Source: CAZRCG01 sp964598565 (GTDB lineage: Bacteria > Bdellovibrionota > UBA2394). From it: a stretch of DNA of 64,000 nucleotides. The DNA is taken from assembly GCA_964598565.1 (NCBI GenBank), contig CAZRCG010000003.1, positions 124,001 through 188,000 of the forward strand. The letters are read 5' to 3'. Made by a program: the position numbers and the translations under genes. Below are positions 27,018 through 38,200 of this stretch, piece by piece. Every line of letters begins with the position of its first letter. Positions within the stretch are counted from its first letter, which is position 1. Below the pieces are notes generated by a model. The model made no database searches and had not been told where the DNA came from. It worked only from the letters and a program-made list of their open reading frames with translations.

Positions 27018-29507
27018 GTGAGGGTTATTTCTTTAATACAATTGGTATTATTGGCCGTGGCGCTAGGTGGCTCGTTAAGGCTGGCAGCTTCTGAGGCGAT
27101 ATCGTTGGGTGGCCGCGACTCAAGTATCGAAGAGCGTTGTCGAGCTGTTGTCAAAGCCCTTAACCCAAGTGGTGAGGCTGCATTAGGGCGTTCTTCGCCA
27201 GTGGCGGCAGCCTTGGCAGAACGCTATAAGCTGGAAGATCTATTGCCATCGAGTGACCCGGAATCGAGTTTTCTTTGGAAGTATCCGTCTATGGCTATGA
27301 ATGCTGCTCAGAGGCATATGGCGTTGGCGCGATCGGTGGGTTTTCAAGAAGTTCCGGACTCTCGGCCAGGGTATCCATCCAAAATGGTGTGGAAGTTTTT
27401 TTCTGGCCCGTCGCCTCTTTCGCCGACCCGTATCGTCAATCAAGAGAGTAGTTTAGAAATGATTGTAAACTCATGGCAGCAGAGTGCTTCGGGTAGTCCA
27501 AAAATCAATGTTGTCATGATTGTTGGAGCTCCTGGCACAGGGAAATCGGCAACTCTCAAAGTTGTTCGAGAGAGTTTTGCTAAGGCGACGCTCCAAAATC
27601 CTGAGGCTTTTATTCATATTCCTCGTTTTGTGAAGCTCAGAGAAATTGAAGAGGTTCGAAAGTATCTTGAAAAAGACGGTGGCGCGATCACTGTGGATGA
27701 GCTGGAAGAACAGATTTATGTGAATCCTTTGAGTCTCGTTCCTGAGCCGATCCGGGTGGCCATGCTTAATTCGGTATCACCTCGGGTTCGAGCCTTGACG
27801 GGCTATGATCCGGGGCCCGATGTTCGTATGATCCGGCCCATCGCGGGGATTCGCGATGCGATTTTGTCTCACTATGCCAAAAAGTGGAATAATGGCGGGT
27901 CTCTGTCAGAAGCCCAAGAGTTTGCGGCTCTGAATGAACACGTGGAGATTCGAAGGCTGATTGTAGACGATTCGAATCTTCCGTTGATTAATGCTCAGCC
28001 TAAAGATGTGCGTATGGGGCCTCTATTTATGTCGTTGCACCCTTTGTTTGGTGCCTTACATGGGCCCAAAGATCCTCGCGCTTACAACTATGGCTTGGTT
28101 CTTCAAGGCAATGGTTTTGGAGTCTTCTTGGAAGAATTTTTGAAAAACGAACCCTATTTAACGCGGGTCTTTTTGACCTTCTTTCAAGACCGCTATATTT
28201 CGATTGATGGGGCCCCTGCCACACCTTGGGATGGAGTGATTTATGTGGTCACGAACCCTGAAGAGTTGCAGAAGATTATTGAGTCTGATCCGGGCTCTCC
28301 GTTGCTAAGTCGCCTCAAGGCACCTGCCATGAATCATGAACTCTTTCCTGAACAAATTTTGAAAATTATGTTGATGAATGATCCCAAAGTACGCGTTCGA
28401 AGGCTCGGTATCGAAGAGGCTCCATGGCAGACGCTGTCGCAGGTTGATATTGATGAGATCATACCAAGGCATTCGCCATCGTCGCCTGCCGTTTGGCCAG
28501 AGTCGTCCTATGCTTTAGCGATTCAAGAGGGGGATAATTTGATTCGTATCTCACCCCATGCGTTTCCGATGTTGGCGCGAGTGGCGGCCCTGACTCGCTA
28601 CGAGTTTGATGGTCGTAAGCTCTCTATGCAGTATCCTGAGATTGTTCCCAATCATGCGCGAAATGCCACGGAGCGGCTTAAGGCTATGGAAGGTAATAGT
28701 GCCATGACGCCTAATATGCTTCGACAAATGCATGAAAATTCAACGAGCTTGAATGAAGGTACGTTTGGCTTGGGGGGACGTGAGCTTGATAAGTTTTGGA
28801 CAGCCCTTTTAGCAGAGGCTCAAAAGGCGGGATCTGAAATGACGGTCACGCCACAGCTCATCGAAGATGTGGTGTTACGTATCATGTCGGAAGATGAGAT
28901 ATTAAAACGCCAACATGATCTGCGAAAAAAGGTCACCTTGTTCTTTCAGGTGGTGAAGACAGATCTGCTGTTGCCTTCTATTTCAAGCGATCTAACCAAG
29001 GCGGCCGCGTCATCTCGTAAGGCTGATATTGCTTCTGAGTATTGGGAATTTATCTCTGAGATCAGTGAACGAGGTCAAAATCCTAGTGCGACGCACTATA
29101 TTTCGCTCGTCGACAATACACGTCGTAAGGTGAATAAGGAACGCTACGAGGGCATTGTGGCGGCTTATCGTAAGACGATGGATCGACCGATTAATCCTCG
29201 TGATTTGGCATCCATGTTCACAGGCGTGAACCGACTTAAGCCCGATTGGTGGAAGTCCGAGCCACGACGATCGGATATTGAGAAAGCGGTTACGCTATGG
29301 TTGCTTGGCAATGAAGTTCAGGCTCAGCGTCCTGTTATGGAACGTATTCTTCAAGCCTACAAGTCGGGCGGAGAAAGTCTCGCCACCGATGAAGAAAGAG
29401 CGTTTTATTCGGCGTTTCTCAATTATCTCGAAGTTCATCTTGGCTACAGCCCTGCCGCGGCTGGCGCGGCGTTAGAAATGTGGCAAGCACTGCGAGATAT
29501 TGAGTAG
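27018..29507 (+). CDS. Exported PrkA-like AAA+ protein
   Basis: An 829-residue protein. A signal peptide (ISLIQLVLLAVALGGSLRLAAS) follows a GTG start with a strong AAGGAGG site. The P-loop is IVGAPGTGKSATL (about residues 170-180). The next 250 residues match PrkA (serine protein kinase/AAA) landmarks: AYNYGLVLQGNGFGVFLEEFLKN corresponds to the PrkA Walker B stretch ending in an acidic pair, and PWDGVIYVVTNPEELQK followed by LLSRLKAP corresponds to PrkA's DGIILAHSNE...FLDRIYIV region. The C-terminal 350 residues are helical. Cytoplasmic PrkA proteins are about 630-690 aa with no signal peptide. It starts a three-gene operon. Confidence 0.85.
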   Translation: MRVISLIQLVLLAVALGGSLRLAASEAISLGGRDSSIEERCRAVVKALNPSGEAALGRSSPVAAALAERYKLEDLLPSSDPESSFLWKYPSMAMNAAQRHMALARSVGFQEVPDSRPGYPSKMVWKFFSGPSPLSPTRIVNQESSLEMIVNSWQQSASGSPKINVVMIVGAPGTGKSATLKVVRESFAKATLQNPEAFIHIPRFVKLREIEEVRKYLEKDGGAITVDELEEQIYVNPLSLVPEPIRVAMLNSVSPRVRALTGYDPGPDVRMIRPIAGIRDAILSHYAKKWNNGGSLSEAQEFAALNEHVEIRRLIVDDSNLPLINAQPKDVRMGPLFMSLHPLFGALHGPKDPRAYNYGLVLQGNGFGVFLEEFLKNEPYLTRVFLTFFQDRYISIDGAPATPWDGVIYVVTNPEELQKIIESDPGSPLLSRLKAPAMNHELFPEQILKIMLMNDPKVRVRRLGIEEAPWQTLSQVDIDEIIPRHSPSSPAVWPESSYALAIQEGDNLIRISPHAFPMLARVAALTRYEFDGRKLSMQYPEIVPNHARNATERLKAMEGNSAMTPNMLRQMHENSTSLNEGTFGLGGRELDKFWTALLAEAQKAGSEMTVTPQLIEDVVLRIMSEDEILKRQHDLRKKVTLFFQVVKTDLLLPSISSDLTKAAASSRKADIASEYWEFISEISERGQNPSATHYISLVDNTRRKVNKERYEGIVAAYRKTMDRPINPRDLASMFTGVNRLKPDWWKSEPRRSDIEKAVTLWLLGNEVQAQRPVMERILQAYKSGGESLATDEERAFYSAFLNYLEVHLGYSPAAAGAALEMWQALRDIE

Positions 29508-29549
29508 GTGAAGAGCTTGACCAATGATGGGGACTTGGGAGGCCATTAC

Positions 29550-32500
29550 GTGACTTGTATCAGCGCAAGGATGGTTCTGAGTCTGCTTTTTGTAGGGCTC
29601 CTTTTACTCGAAAAAGTTTGGGCGAATGATGAGCATCTCATTCATCATGGAGGGGGGAGCCCCTTCATGGTGGTGGTGGAGGGGCGAGGTGGCTCCGATT
29701 ACGAGCCTGGCTTGTACCGCCGCGGCAGCGACGGCAGTTGGGAAAGGCTTTTTTCTGGAAAGATTTTATTGGATCCTGCTTCTGGCAGGCTCAAGGCAAA
29801 TCTTGAGATGGGAGTCCATACGGGGCGATTTGAATCGTTAGGTATTGTGGATGGCCACTTGAGACTTTTCTCGTCGCGGGGTCAGTCTGACAAAGGCGAA
29901 GGCTTAAACGATTTGCCCTATATTGATATTGGAAGTGAAGCGGTGCCGATTCGCGATCCGTTGACGGGGTTTGACTACCAATTGCCGCCCATAACGTCTT
30001 GGAACGATATTGATGTACGAACCGCGTTTTTTGAGAACCATCAAATTCAGGTGGTCATCGTGACTCTAAAGCTTACGGCCTTTCCTGTATCGGGAGTAAA
30101 AGGCATCACCTACGCCTTCGCCCTTCACATGAAGGCTGCCCATGGGGAAAAAATTCGATTAATGGGTCCGCCCGTCATTTTAAGTTTTCAAAAAGAGCCA
30201 GCCGATAAGCTTACGGCATTGGCATTAGATAAGAATGATGGAGTGGGGTTCTTTTCACGAGAGTGGGCCAAAAAACTATCGCAGGCGACCCCAACAGATC
30301 CCCTTGCTCTCAAGGAATGGCGAAACGATGTGAAGGACTGGATGTCTTTAGAGCTTCCTCCTGGCTATGAGCTTGAGGAGCTCTCTACTATTCCTCATAT
30401 CAGCCTCAAAACAGGAGAGCCTGTTCTTTTGGAAGTTCCCCGATATGAAGAAGATAACGATTATTTTAATTTGGTAACTCTCTTTGATCCGGAGCTTGCG
30501 ATGCATAAATCCGTGCTGCCGTCGCAACTGAAAAAAAACATCAGTCTCAAAGATCTGAGGCGTGTCGTACCTTTCTCTGATGGCTATTTTATGTTTGACG
30601 AGTCAGGAGCCTATGATGCGATTCATGCATTAGATTTTCATACAGCGAAGTACACGGCACTACGAGATTCTGGAGGTAGGTATTGGTTGCTTACCAAGGG
30701 AGTGGATCCTTCCGAAAAGAGATCTAGAGTGGCAGCTAGCAAAGGGGAGATCGTAGATAAAGTGGAGATTAAACCCCCGAAGCCTTTGAGGGGTGCGATT
30801 GTGGAATTATCAGCACTGGCTGAGCCTACGACAGGTACCCTTATTACGTCGTGGAAATCAGATGCCGGCGATGGATTGACGGCTATCCACTCTTTGAGTT
30901 TGAAGTATCCTCCTCGAATTCTTTCAGAGATGGCTATTGCGGATGAGTTCTACCATCAAGAGTCCTTAGGCTGGCGCGTTCATACATTTCAATCTGATGA
31001 AAGCGGATCAAAACAGATCGTGGGCTTTGATATCAGCGCGTCTCCAGAGATTCTATCCCATGATGATTATATTGCTCAATATCGAGAGGTGGCGGCTCAA
31101 GTTGATTTGCAAAGTACCTTAAAGACATCGGAGCTTCAGCTGTACTTTCCAGAGCCAAGTCGAGAAATTGATTTTGGATCTTCTGTGATATATCGAGAAT
31201 ATCAAGCTACGGAGGCCAATCCTGAATTGGCCTTTAGACGATCGGGTTTTTATATTGGAAAAAAGCCTTCAGCAGATTCTCAGACCCTTGAGCCGAGGCC
31301 GAAAGAGCCAAGAGTAAAGTCTCAGTTTATCAATGGCAAAATTGTTCAGCTGCCTCAAATTCAGACGGATAGTGAGGCAATGCAGCTTTGGTCTAAACAC
31401 ATTAGTATGGAAGCCGAAAAAGGACCCTCTCGAAAGATGGCGTTGTCAGGATACGCGTTTGAGACGTCGAGCTCACTTCGGGGCTATGGTTCGTTATTGT
31501 TAGTGGCTAGCTCAGACGACCATGCTTCTGGCTTAGTGATCAACTCTCGAAGTCTGTCTAAAGATTTTAGTGGGAAGCTGATGCCATTTTCAAAGCTTTT
31601 GCACTTTAGTGTGGTCGATGTGTTGCCACCGTCCGACAAAAATAAGGGGCACGGTGTCGTCTCCGTGGTGATGACGTTGCAAGCCGTCGGTACCGTTTTG
31701 ATGCAAGTACCCATTCGGTTTTCAGAAGGAAAGTTTCAAATCAATCAAGAGTATCAAGAGTGCTTGTTGACTCAGGATCTTTTGAGTCCGGATGAAGTTT
31801 GGGGGCGTATGCGTCGCTTTACGAACGACCAGTTAGCTTTCATTTTAACGCCCGAATTGGCAGAGGATGACCCAAAATTTACAGTGAAGCGAGTTTATGA
31901 CTCGACGGAGCACAGCGTGGGGGGGCGTGGACGAATGCTTTTGAAGCCGGTTCACGACAGCTCGTTACACGAGCCTATGGATGGCGGCTCTTGGCTTGTT
32001 CGTGAATCTGATAGTCGAAGTGATGAAGAGCGTTCGCGTCGAGATCGCTTGCGTCATAGTGCCGAGTACGCAGTTGATTTTATGACAGATTTTAGATGGG
32101 CTTTGGAGGCTGCCGCTAAAAAGGGGTCTAAATCAAGACGAGTGGTGTTTTTAATTTCGCCCTCGATGCGTCGTTATGCGGTTGACTATCCGATTGCTCT
32201 TTATTTGCGCCATCGTAGTAGTGATACCTTTGTGCAATCGGATGATGGTTGGTCTCTGGCCAATCGTAATTTGAAGATTATGAATATTCCCTCAGCCCCC
32301 CAAATGCCTCAAGAAGATGTCTTGTCTAATTTCGAGCATATGAGGCGACTGCTCGCGATTGGTAAAAGGCCTATTGTGGTATCCAGCCTCGAAGCCATTA
32401 ATTCAATATCTGAACCTAAAGTTCCAGCGACGTTGGGTCGAGAAGGTGGGGGCGAACTGAAAGGCTTCGTTTTAAAAGACTCGAATGTCATTCAAGGAAC

Positions 32501-35216
32501 GGATGTTCTTTCGACGGCTGCCGTGAGTGAGAGTACTTCGGTGCCTCATATGCTTTATTGGCTGGCGACCGAAGGTCGCCCTATTCCTTTAAATGAATTT
32601 AGACCGGAGTCTCTAGAATCGACGATCCCTACTATTCTTATTGGTACAGCAGCGGAGTGGCGAATGTTATCAGAAGGTCGGACGGGACCTGAGTGGAAGC
32701 AGGGCCTGGCAGATGCTTTTGAAGTGGTGGAAGTTCCGCCGCCCACGGCCGAGCGCCGAGCTGAGTACATTCTTAGAAATGTCTTTCAGATACCTCAAAT
32801 TAATGAGTTGAACTATCAAGTAGATCTTTCAACCTTTGGTTCGAGTGTGGCTTTGCACGATAAAGATCCGTTTTTGGTCGTGGCGGAGTATTTAGTGAAT
32901 CGGGCGGAAGATTTAGCAGCCAACCAATTTCAGCTCGATGTTTTTGAAAGTTTCTTAAAAGTGGCGGCTCGCCTGTCTTCAGAGCTTACTCAAAATTGGG
33001 ATTTAAGACGGCAGCGGAAGATCGATCGCTTCTTCATCGAGAGATGTTTGGTTCAAGTGTTTCCGATGTCGTTGAGTCGAGAAATTTTGGCAGAAGGCGA
33101 TCCTCTGACAAAAGTATTTCAACCAGACTTTTTGCGTCGCTGGAGTACGACGAAAGAGCGTCGTTACTATGGACAATTGCCGTTTAAGATGAGAACTCAG
33201 CAGATTCTGCAGGGTATGGTATTGCCTTCCGAGGGGCACAATATTCCGGCGTCCATTATTATTGTCGGCAGCAAAGGAACTGGCAAAACTACGGGCGTTA
33301 GAGCGTTGTTCGAAGGAGTATTTGGACTTAAAGAGTGGAAGATGGGGCCGCCCGCTTCAGAAGATCGAGGGCCCTTGCCGTATCTCTATATTAGTTTGGA
33401 GTCGGTGGTGAACCCTCGTGCTGAACGATCCAACAAAGGACAAGAGTCCATTGCTGCCAATCAGATTAGTTTAGAGAAGCTAAACGAAACGATCGATCAG
33501 ATGTTATCGTCGCCTAACGGGTGGCGATCGGTATTTGTGTTTGATGATATTCATGTGGCCGATGAATCTGTGAGGGCGGCCATCTTGAAGCGAATTCGTC
33601 AGTTGCAGAATTCAAAGACGATGCCTGTCAAAAATGCTCAAGGCAAAATCGAAGAAGTATCGACGCGAAACCTCGTGATTGTTTTGATTACCAATCTACA
33701 AGATAATCCTGAGAAATTAAAAAAGTATGTCAGTCAGGGACGTCTTCCCACTCTTGAGCAGAGACTTTTGGCCACTTTTGCAGGGGCGGACTTTGAGCCA
33801 GAAAGTAGTTTTATCAATCGTTTTGGAGATGTGATCAACTACAGCGGATATGAGCCAGACTCTATGGGGCCTAAGTTGCGTGAAGAAATTGTTAGAACGG
33901 CCAAGATGCAACTGACAAGTGCTCTTACTATGAGGATCACCGACCCTACGGTGATTGATGAAATTGTCAGAAAGTTTAGAGGGCTTAACGGCCGAGATTT
34001 TTCAACGTCGAGTGGTCGAGGTTTTGCATCATTGTATCGCGACATTCAGAGTCCGTTTTCTATTGTGATTCCTAAAAGTCTTGGAGAAGGGCCACTTAAT
34101 GTGAAACCGGGTGAGACCGCCGCGGGGGTTGGATCGGCCTATAGCTTTCGAGGGAGTCAGCAGCCATTTTCTTGGGATGATGCATCGTCGTCGGAGTCGG
34201 CCACTCAATTGGAGCAGTTTATTGCAAGTCAGTTTCAGGTCATTCCCATCAGTGCTGAGAATCTCGAAGGACGTTTCAATTTTCTTCTCTATATGCTTGG
34301 CAATATGAGAAAAAAGGCTTTTTTAACTTTGGCGACGGGGGTTATGGAAGATGATCAGGTTCAAAGCGATATTCCGAATCAGCGCTTTTTGCTCATGCCG
34401 CTTGTCAGAGGCATGAGACGACATTTAAAAGATTTTGCAGAAGCTCCGGCCGATCAACTGTTGCAGTTAGACTATCAAAAGTTGGGAGCTGTCTCACCGA
34501 ATCATTACTCTATGATTCGAGGGCGTCTCAGGCGGATTGCCGAGACACGCTCCATTTCGTTTCCAAAGTTTACGCGTCCCGAAGCGACATCGACGGGCCT
34601 TGTATCTGGCGATCGAATCAATCGACTCTACCAATTAACGGAAGCAACTGTCATGAATCATACTTTAGACCAGCTGCAAGAGTGGTCGACAGACTTTGCC
34701 TATTTTATGATTCGTCGTAAAAGGACTCAATCACGAGACGAATGGTTTCAGCAGCTTCATCGGGCAGACTCTTTATCGTTTGATATTGAATCTCAAAAAA
34801 AGAAAATGATGCAGATCTATTTGAAGTTCACGAGGTCTCTTGGAGAAATTCGCGCATCACAGGTGGCCTCTGAGTTTTCGCAGTACGATGTGGCTCGCCT
34901 GTTTATCATTCTTCTGGACCAAGCCATTCATAAAGTAAATTGGGCGACTATTTCTAATGAAGGAGTTGCGCTGATCAAAAGGGCAACCGATGATTTAGCC
35001 TTTGCCCAGTTGCCAAGTTTGCAAGAGCTTTTGTTTGATACGGCAGATCGTGAAGATCGTTGGACGGCCTTCTTACCGGTCGATACTAACAGTGTCTTAG
35101 GGCAGCTTGAGAATGTTCCTATGATCAATGAAGATCAAGTTGCCGAGCAAAAACAACACGAGCGTTTCACGGATCGCTGTTCTGACTGGATGGTACGAAT
35201 AGGGAGTGCATCATGA
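29550..35216 (+). CDS. Giant exported protein with ClpB/torsin-like AAA+ module
   Basis: About 1,888 residues from the GTG at 29550, which has GGGAGG 7 bp upstream; a GTG at 29508 directly abuts the previous stop. The signal peptide (MVLSLLFVGLLLLEKVWA) ends at VWA|ND. The first ~900 residues are beta-rich with no family I recognise. Residues about 1030-1077 (ILIGTAAEWRML, then DAFEVVEVPPPTAERR) resemble the end of a ClpB-type D1 domain without a visible P-loop. A full AAA+ module follows: Walker A GSKGTGKT (1240-1247), Walker B VFVFDDIH (1328-1335), sensor-1 VIVLITN and the box INRFGDV. About 450 helical residues end the protein. Confidence 0.85.
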   Translation: MTCISARMVLSLLFVGLLLLEKVWANDEHLIHHGGGSPFMVVVEGRGGSDYEPGLYRRGSDGSWERLFSGKILLDPASGRLKANLEMGVHTGRFESLGIVDGHLRLFSSRGQSDKGEGLNDLPYIDIGSEAVPIRDPLTGFDYQLPPITSWNDIDVRTAFFENHQIQVVIVTLKLTAFPVSGVKGITYAFALHMKAAHGEKIRLMGPPVILSFQKEPADKLTALALDKNDGVGFFSREWAKKLSQATPTDPLALKEWRNDVKDWMSLELPPGYELEELSTIPHISLKTGEPVLLEVPRYEEDNDYFNLVTLFDPELAMHKSVLPSQLKKNISLKDLRRVVPFSDGYFMFDESGAYDAIHALDFHTAKYTALRDSGGRYWLLTKGVDPSEKRSRVAASKGEIVDKVEIKPPKPLRGAIVELSALAEPTTGTLITSWKSDAGDGLTAIHSLSLKYPPRILSEMAIADEFYHQESLGWRVHTFQSDESGSKQIVGFDISASPEILSHDDYIAQYREVAAQVDLQSTLKTSELQLYFPEPSREIDFGSSVIYREYQATEANPELAFRRSGFYIGKKPSADSQTLEPRPKEPRVKSQFINGKIVQLPQIQTDSEAMQLWSKHISMEAEKGPSRKMALSGYAFETSSSLRGYGSLLLVASSDDHASGLVINSRSLSKDFSGKLMPFSKLLHFSVVDVLPPSDKNKGHGVVSVVMTLQAVGTVLMQVPIRFSEGKFQINQEYQECLLTQDLLSPDEVWGRMRRFTNDQLAFILTPELAEDDPKFTVKRVYDSTEHSVGGRGRMLLKPVHDSSLHEPMDGGSWLVRESDSRSDEERSRRDRLRHSAEYAVDFMTDFRWALEAAAKKGSKSRRVVFLISPSMRRYAVDYPIALYLRHRSSDTFVQSDDGWSLANRNLKIMNIPSAPQMPQEDVLSNFEHMRRLLAIGKRPIVVSSLEAINSISEPKVPATLGREGGGELKGFVLKDSNVIQGTDVLSTAAVSESTSVPHMLYWLATEGRPIPLNEFRPESLESTIPTILIGTAAEWRMLSEGRTGPEWKQGLADAFEVVEVPPPTAERRAEYILRNVFQIPQINELNYQVDLSTFGSSVALHDKDPFLVVAEYLVNRAEDLAANQFQLDVFESFLKVAARLSSELTQNWDLRRQRKIDRFFIERCLVQVFPMSLSREILAEGDPLTKVFQPDFLRRWSTTKERRYYGQLPFKMRTQQILQGMVLPSEGHNIPASIIIVGSKGTGKTTGVRALFEGVFGLKEWKMGPPASEDRGPLPYLYISLESVVNPRAERSNKGQESIAANQISLEKLNETIDQMLSSPNGWRSVFVFDDIHVADESVRAAILKRIRQLQNSKTMPVKNAQGKIEEVSTRNLVIVLITNLQDNPEKLKKYVSQGRLPTLEQRLLATFAGADFEPESSFINRFGDVINYSGYEPDSMGPKLREEIVRTAKMQLTSALTMRITDPTVIDEIVRKFRGLNGRDFSTSSGRGFASLYRDIQSPFSIVIPKSLGEGPLNVKPGETAAGVGSAYSFRGSQQPFSWDDASSSESATQLEQFIASQFQVIPISAENLEGRFNFLLYMLGNMRKKAFLTLATGVMEDDQVQSDIPNQRFLLMPLVRGMRRHLKDFAEAPADQLLQLDYQKLGAVSPNHYSMIRGRLRRIAETRSISFPKFTRPEATSTGLVSGDRINRLYQLTEATVMNHTLDQLQEWSTDFAYFMIRRKRTQSRDEWFQQLHRADSLSFDIESQKKKMMQIYLKFTRSLGEIRASQVASEFSQYDVARLFIILLDQAIHKVNWATISNEGVALIKRATDDLAFAQLPSLQELLFDTADREDRWTAFLPVDTNSVLGQLENVPMINEDQVAEQKQHERFTDRCSDWMVRIGSAS

Positions 35217-38200
35217 TGCGTTGGAAAGCCTTGTCGTCCTTGGCAACCGCTATAAAGTTTTTGAAGTTGTCTTTCGCCCTGAGTTTTTTGACAGGAAGCT
35301 TCTCTGTGCACGCTCACGATGAATGTCACAAGCATATGCAGCGACTTGTGCCCGTTACTGTGGTGGGCAGTGGCCGAAATGAAGAAGACCTCGCAAGTCG
35401 TCGAGAGATGTTTCAGAGGGTCTATTCGAAAGCCGAAGAGTTGATGTCTCTTGTGCCTCAATTAAAGCTTCCACCGTCGGTAGTTCATTATATGGAGCCG
35501 GTTCAGATGGCCGCACTTTTGGCGACGGGAGCGCATCCTGCCCCGCATCCTTATGACGGAGCTCGCGTACTCTCATCGGCAAAACAAGCGGCTTTCGTCT
35601 ATGAATTTATTTGGGGGGGCGCACCAACGCATCACCAATACTATCGATCAATCAATGATCTGCACGAAGATGCTCGAGTGGCGGCTCATACGGTCGGCCA
35701 TCTCTTGTTTGCGGAATTGAGTCGGTACTCAAAAATTCGCAAGGGCGATCCCATACGGGCTTCGTTACGCCTTGCAGACGCCATGGAAAAAGCAAGCCTT
35801 TTGGATAATGGTAAATATAAAGATGAGGTTCAGCGATTTTATCAACTTTTATTAACGCTCGTGGAAGGTCAAGACCTGCGTCGAGGCTCGTATGATGCCC
35901 CTGAGACATTCGAAGAAAAGACCATCGATCGTTCGCATGATTGGCAAGAAAATATCGTTGCGGGCAGGGTTCGTGTGGAGCCTAAACTTATCGAGCGACG
36001 ACATCCTCAGTTTGAGACGGCCTCTATTTTGCAGGCGTTTGTAGCCAATCTTCCAGAAGAATACCGTGAGGAGTTTCGAACCATTGCGAGAGAGTTTGAG
36101 GCTACGAAGAAAGTTTTTCCTTTCGTCATGCAGACGAAGTTTATGAACGAGGGTTTTTCGGTATTCATGGAGTGGCTCATTCTTCGCTATGCTTATCCCT
36201 CACCTTCCGATCGGGTCGAGTTTTCACGAGTGAGTGGCTCTTCTTGGAGTCGGAAGTTGAGTGATCCCTATTGGTTGGGCTCTGAAGCCTGGATGCGTCT
36301 TTATCACCGCTTCATGGAACGACCTGAGATGAGGACTTTGCAGGCTCAAATTGATAAAGAACAAGATTCTGACAAAAAGACGGCTCTAGCGTTTGAGAGA
36401 GATAAACATTTTTTGCCTTATGCTGCTCAGCTCATTCAGGTCGAAAACGACTACACGTTTTTATTGATGGCTCTCGATGATCGCTGGGTTATGGAGAATA
36501 AATATTTTCTTTATCGTAAAGCCACTGAGAAAGAGAGCCCAGATCCCTGGCAGGAGTATCAAATTTGTGTCACGGTGAAGCCAGAGCGTGTGATTCAGTA
36601 TATTGCACAAAAGCTCCGCAATGTTGATTATCAGATTCCGGATATTCGTTTATATGATTTGAATGATGGTGGCAGCGGGCGAATTCTCTTGCGGCATCAT
36701 GTGGGGCAGCTCATGCCTCTTGAGCGGCAATCCTTGGCAAAGACTCTTTATGTAAAGGCTCAATTGATGCGGAGGCCTGTTTCTTTGGACACAGTGGCTT
36801 CGTTGGCCTGGCTGTCGCCGTTGGTGGCCTCACAGATTTTTTTGAGTCAGATTCCGCCAGATGCCGATATTTATGATGTAGTGACGACTCCGTGGGGCGG
36901 CAGAATGAAGGGCCTGAGCCCGCAGAAGTTAGCTCAGTTCCATCATCTTTACTTTGCCACGTGGCCGATGCGAGTGACGGTGGATCCTTCCGGCAAGGTC
37001 AGTGTCGAGTTTCTTGAAGAAGATATCGTGGAGGGTGATGCAGAAGATGAGCCAAGGAGCTTTCGAAAGCGACCCGAGTGGCTTGACCTTCTTAATCTTG
37101 AGACGCGCTTTGAGAATGCGATCAAGGGCTACCAATTGTCTCTCTCTGTAAGCTATCCACGAGATGCTCAGCGCCAGAGCCATACAGATATTTTATTGCA
37201 GGGGATCTCTCGACTTGAGCTGCCAGCTTCTAAGCATGTGAAGGCGATGAAGGTCAATGCGCCTACAGCGGCTAAAGCTGTATTAGAATTTGAATTTGAA
37301 AAGGGCCGACGGCTCCCGCAAATTATGGAGTTGTGGCGTGCGGGGGATTGGCGCGGAAAGTTTTTAAGGAATGGCCGAGGTCTACAGTTGGCACTCTTTC
37401 CTGAGGTACCTAACTTTAGAATTGATGGACGAGTAAAAAAATTGAGAGCCCAGCTTCTGAGTGCTACGCCAGTCGATCAAGTGGGTAAGGGCTCTCGAGT
37501 AAAGGGAGATGATGAAATTGAGAAATATCGAGATGAAGATCTCTTGATTGCCCAGGCTCATCGACAGCCAGGAGATCTATGGCCTGTCGATCCGAGCTCA
37601 GACGAAGGTGAAGGAGAAGGGGATGAAGGCGACGGAGATGGTGAGGGCGATGGAGAAGGTGAGGGGGATGAAGGGGCAGATGCGGATGGCGATGACGAGG
37701 GTGCTGGGGGTCATGGGTCTGGCAATGATCCGCGTTTTATTCGCGTACCGATAGAAGAGTTGGCGACCTATTTGATTCAAGAGTTAAAGTTAAGAAACCT
37801 TCGCCGCACAGTAAAAGGCGATCTTAAAGAAGAAGATGATATACGTATGGGCGCCGTGCATCGAGACTCCGGAGATTCTATTCCTGAAGAAACAGCGGCT
37901 AAAATTTATCAGAAGGGTATGGCTATTCTCACTAAAGAAGGCAAAGATCCCACAGGCTATTCGTTTGCTGAAGTCTATCGCATTGGATTAAGGCATCATA
38001 CATCCGATGATATTGTGGTCACCGGACGCGATATTATAGAGAGGCCTAAGCATAAGGCTGTTATTCTTTTTGCGCGCGATGCCTCTGGGTCTATGGGGCT
38101 GGGTAAAATTAGAAAGATCGATGAGTTTGTTCAACTTACCGAGGCTATTTTGCGTAAGACCTATAGCCAGGTTGAGATCGTCTATATTATTGCCAGTGAT

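Noticed and set aside
37601..37710. Possible CRISPR-like or structured repeat array
   Set aside because: The repeats are 6-bp purine-rich codon repeats in frame with an acidic linker, without spacers. No CRISPR array is visible anywhere in the window.
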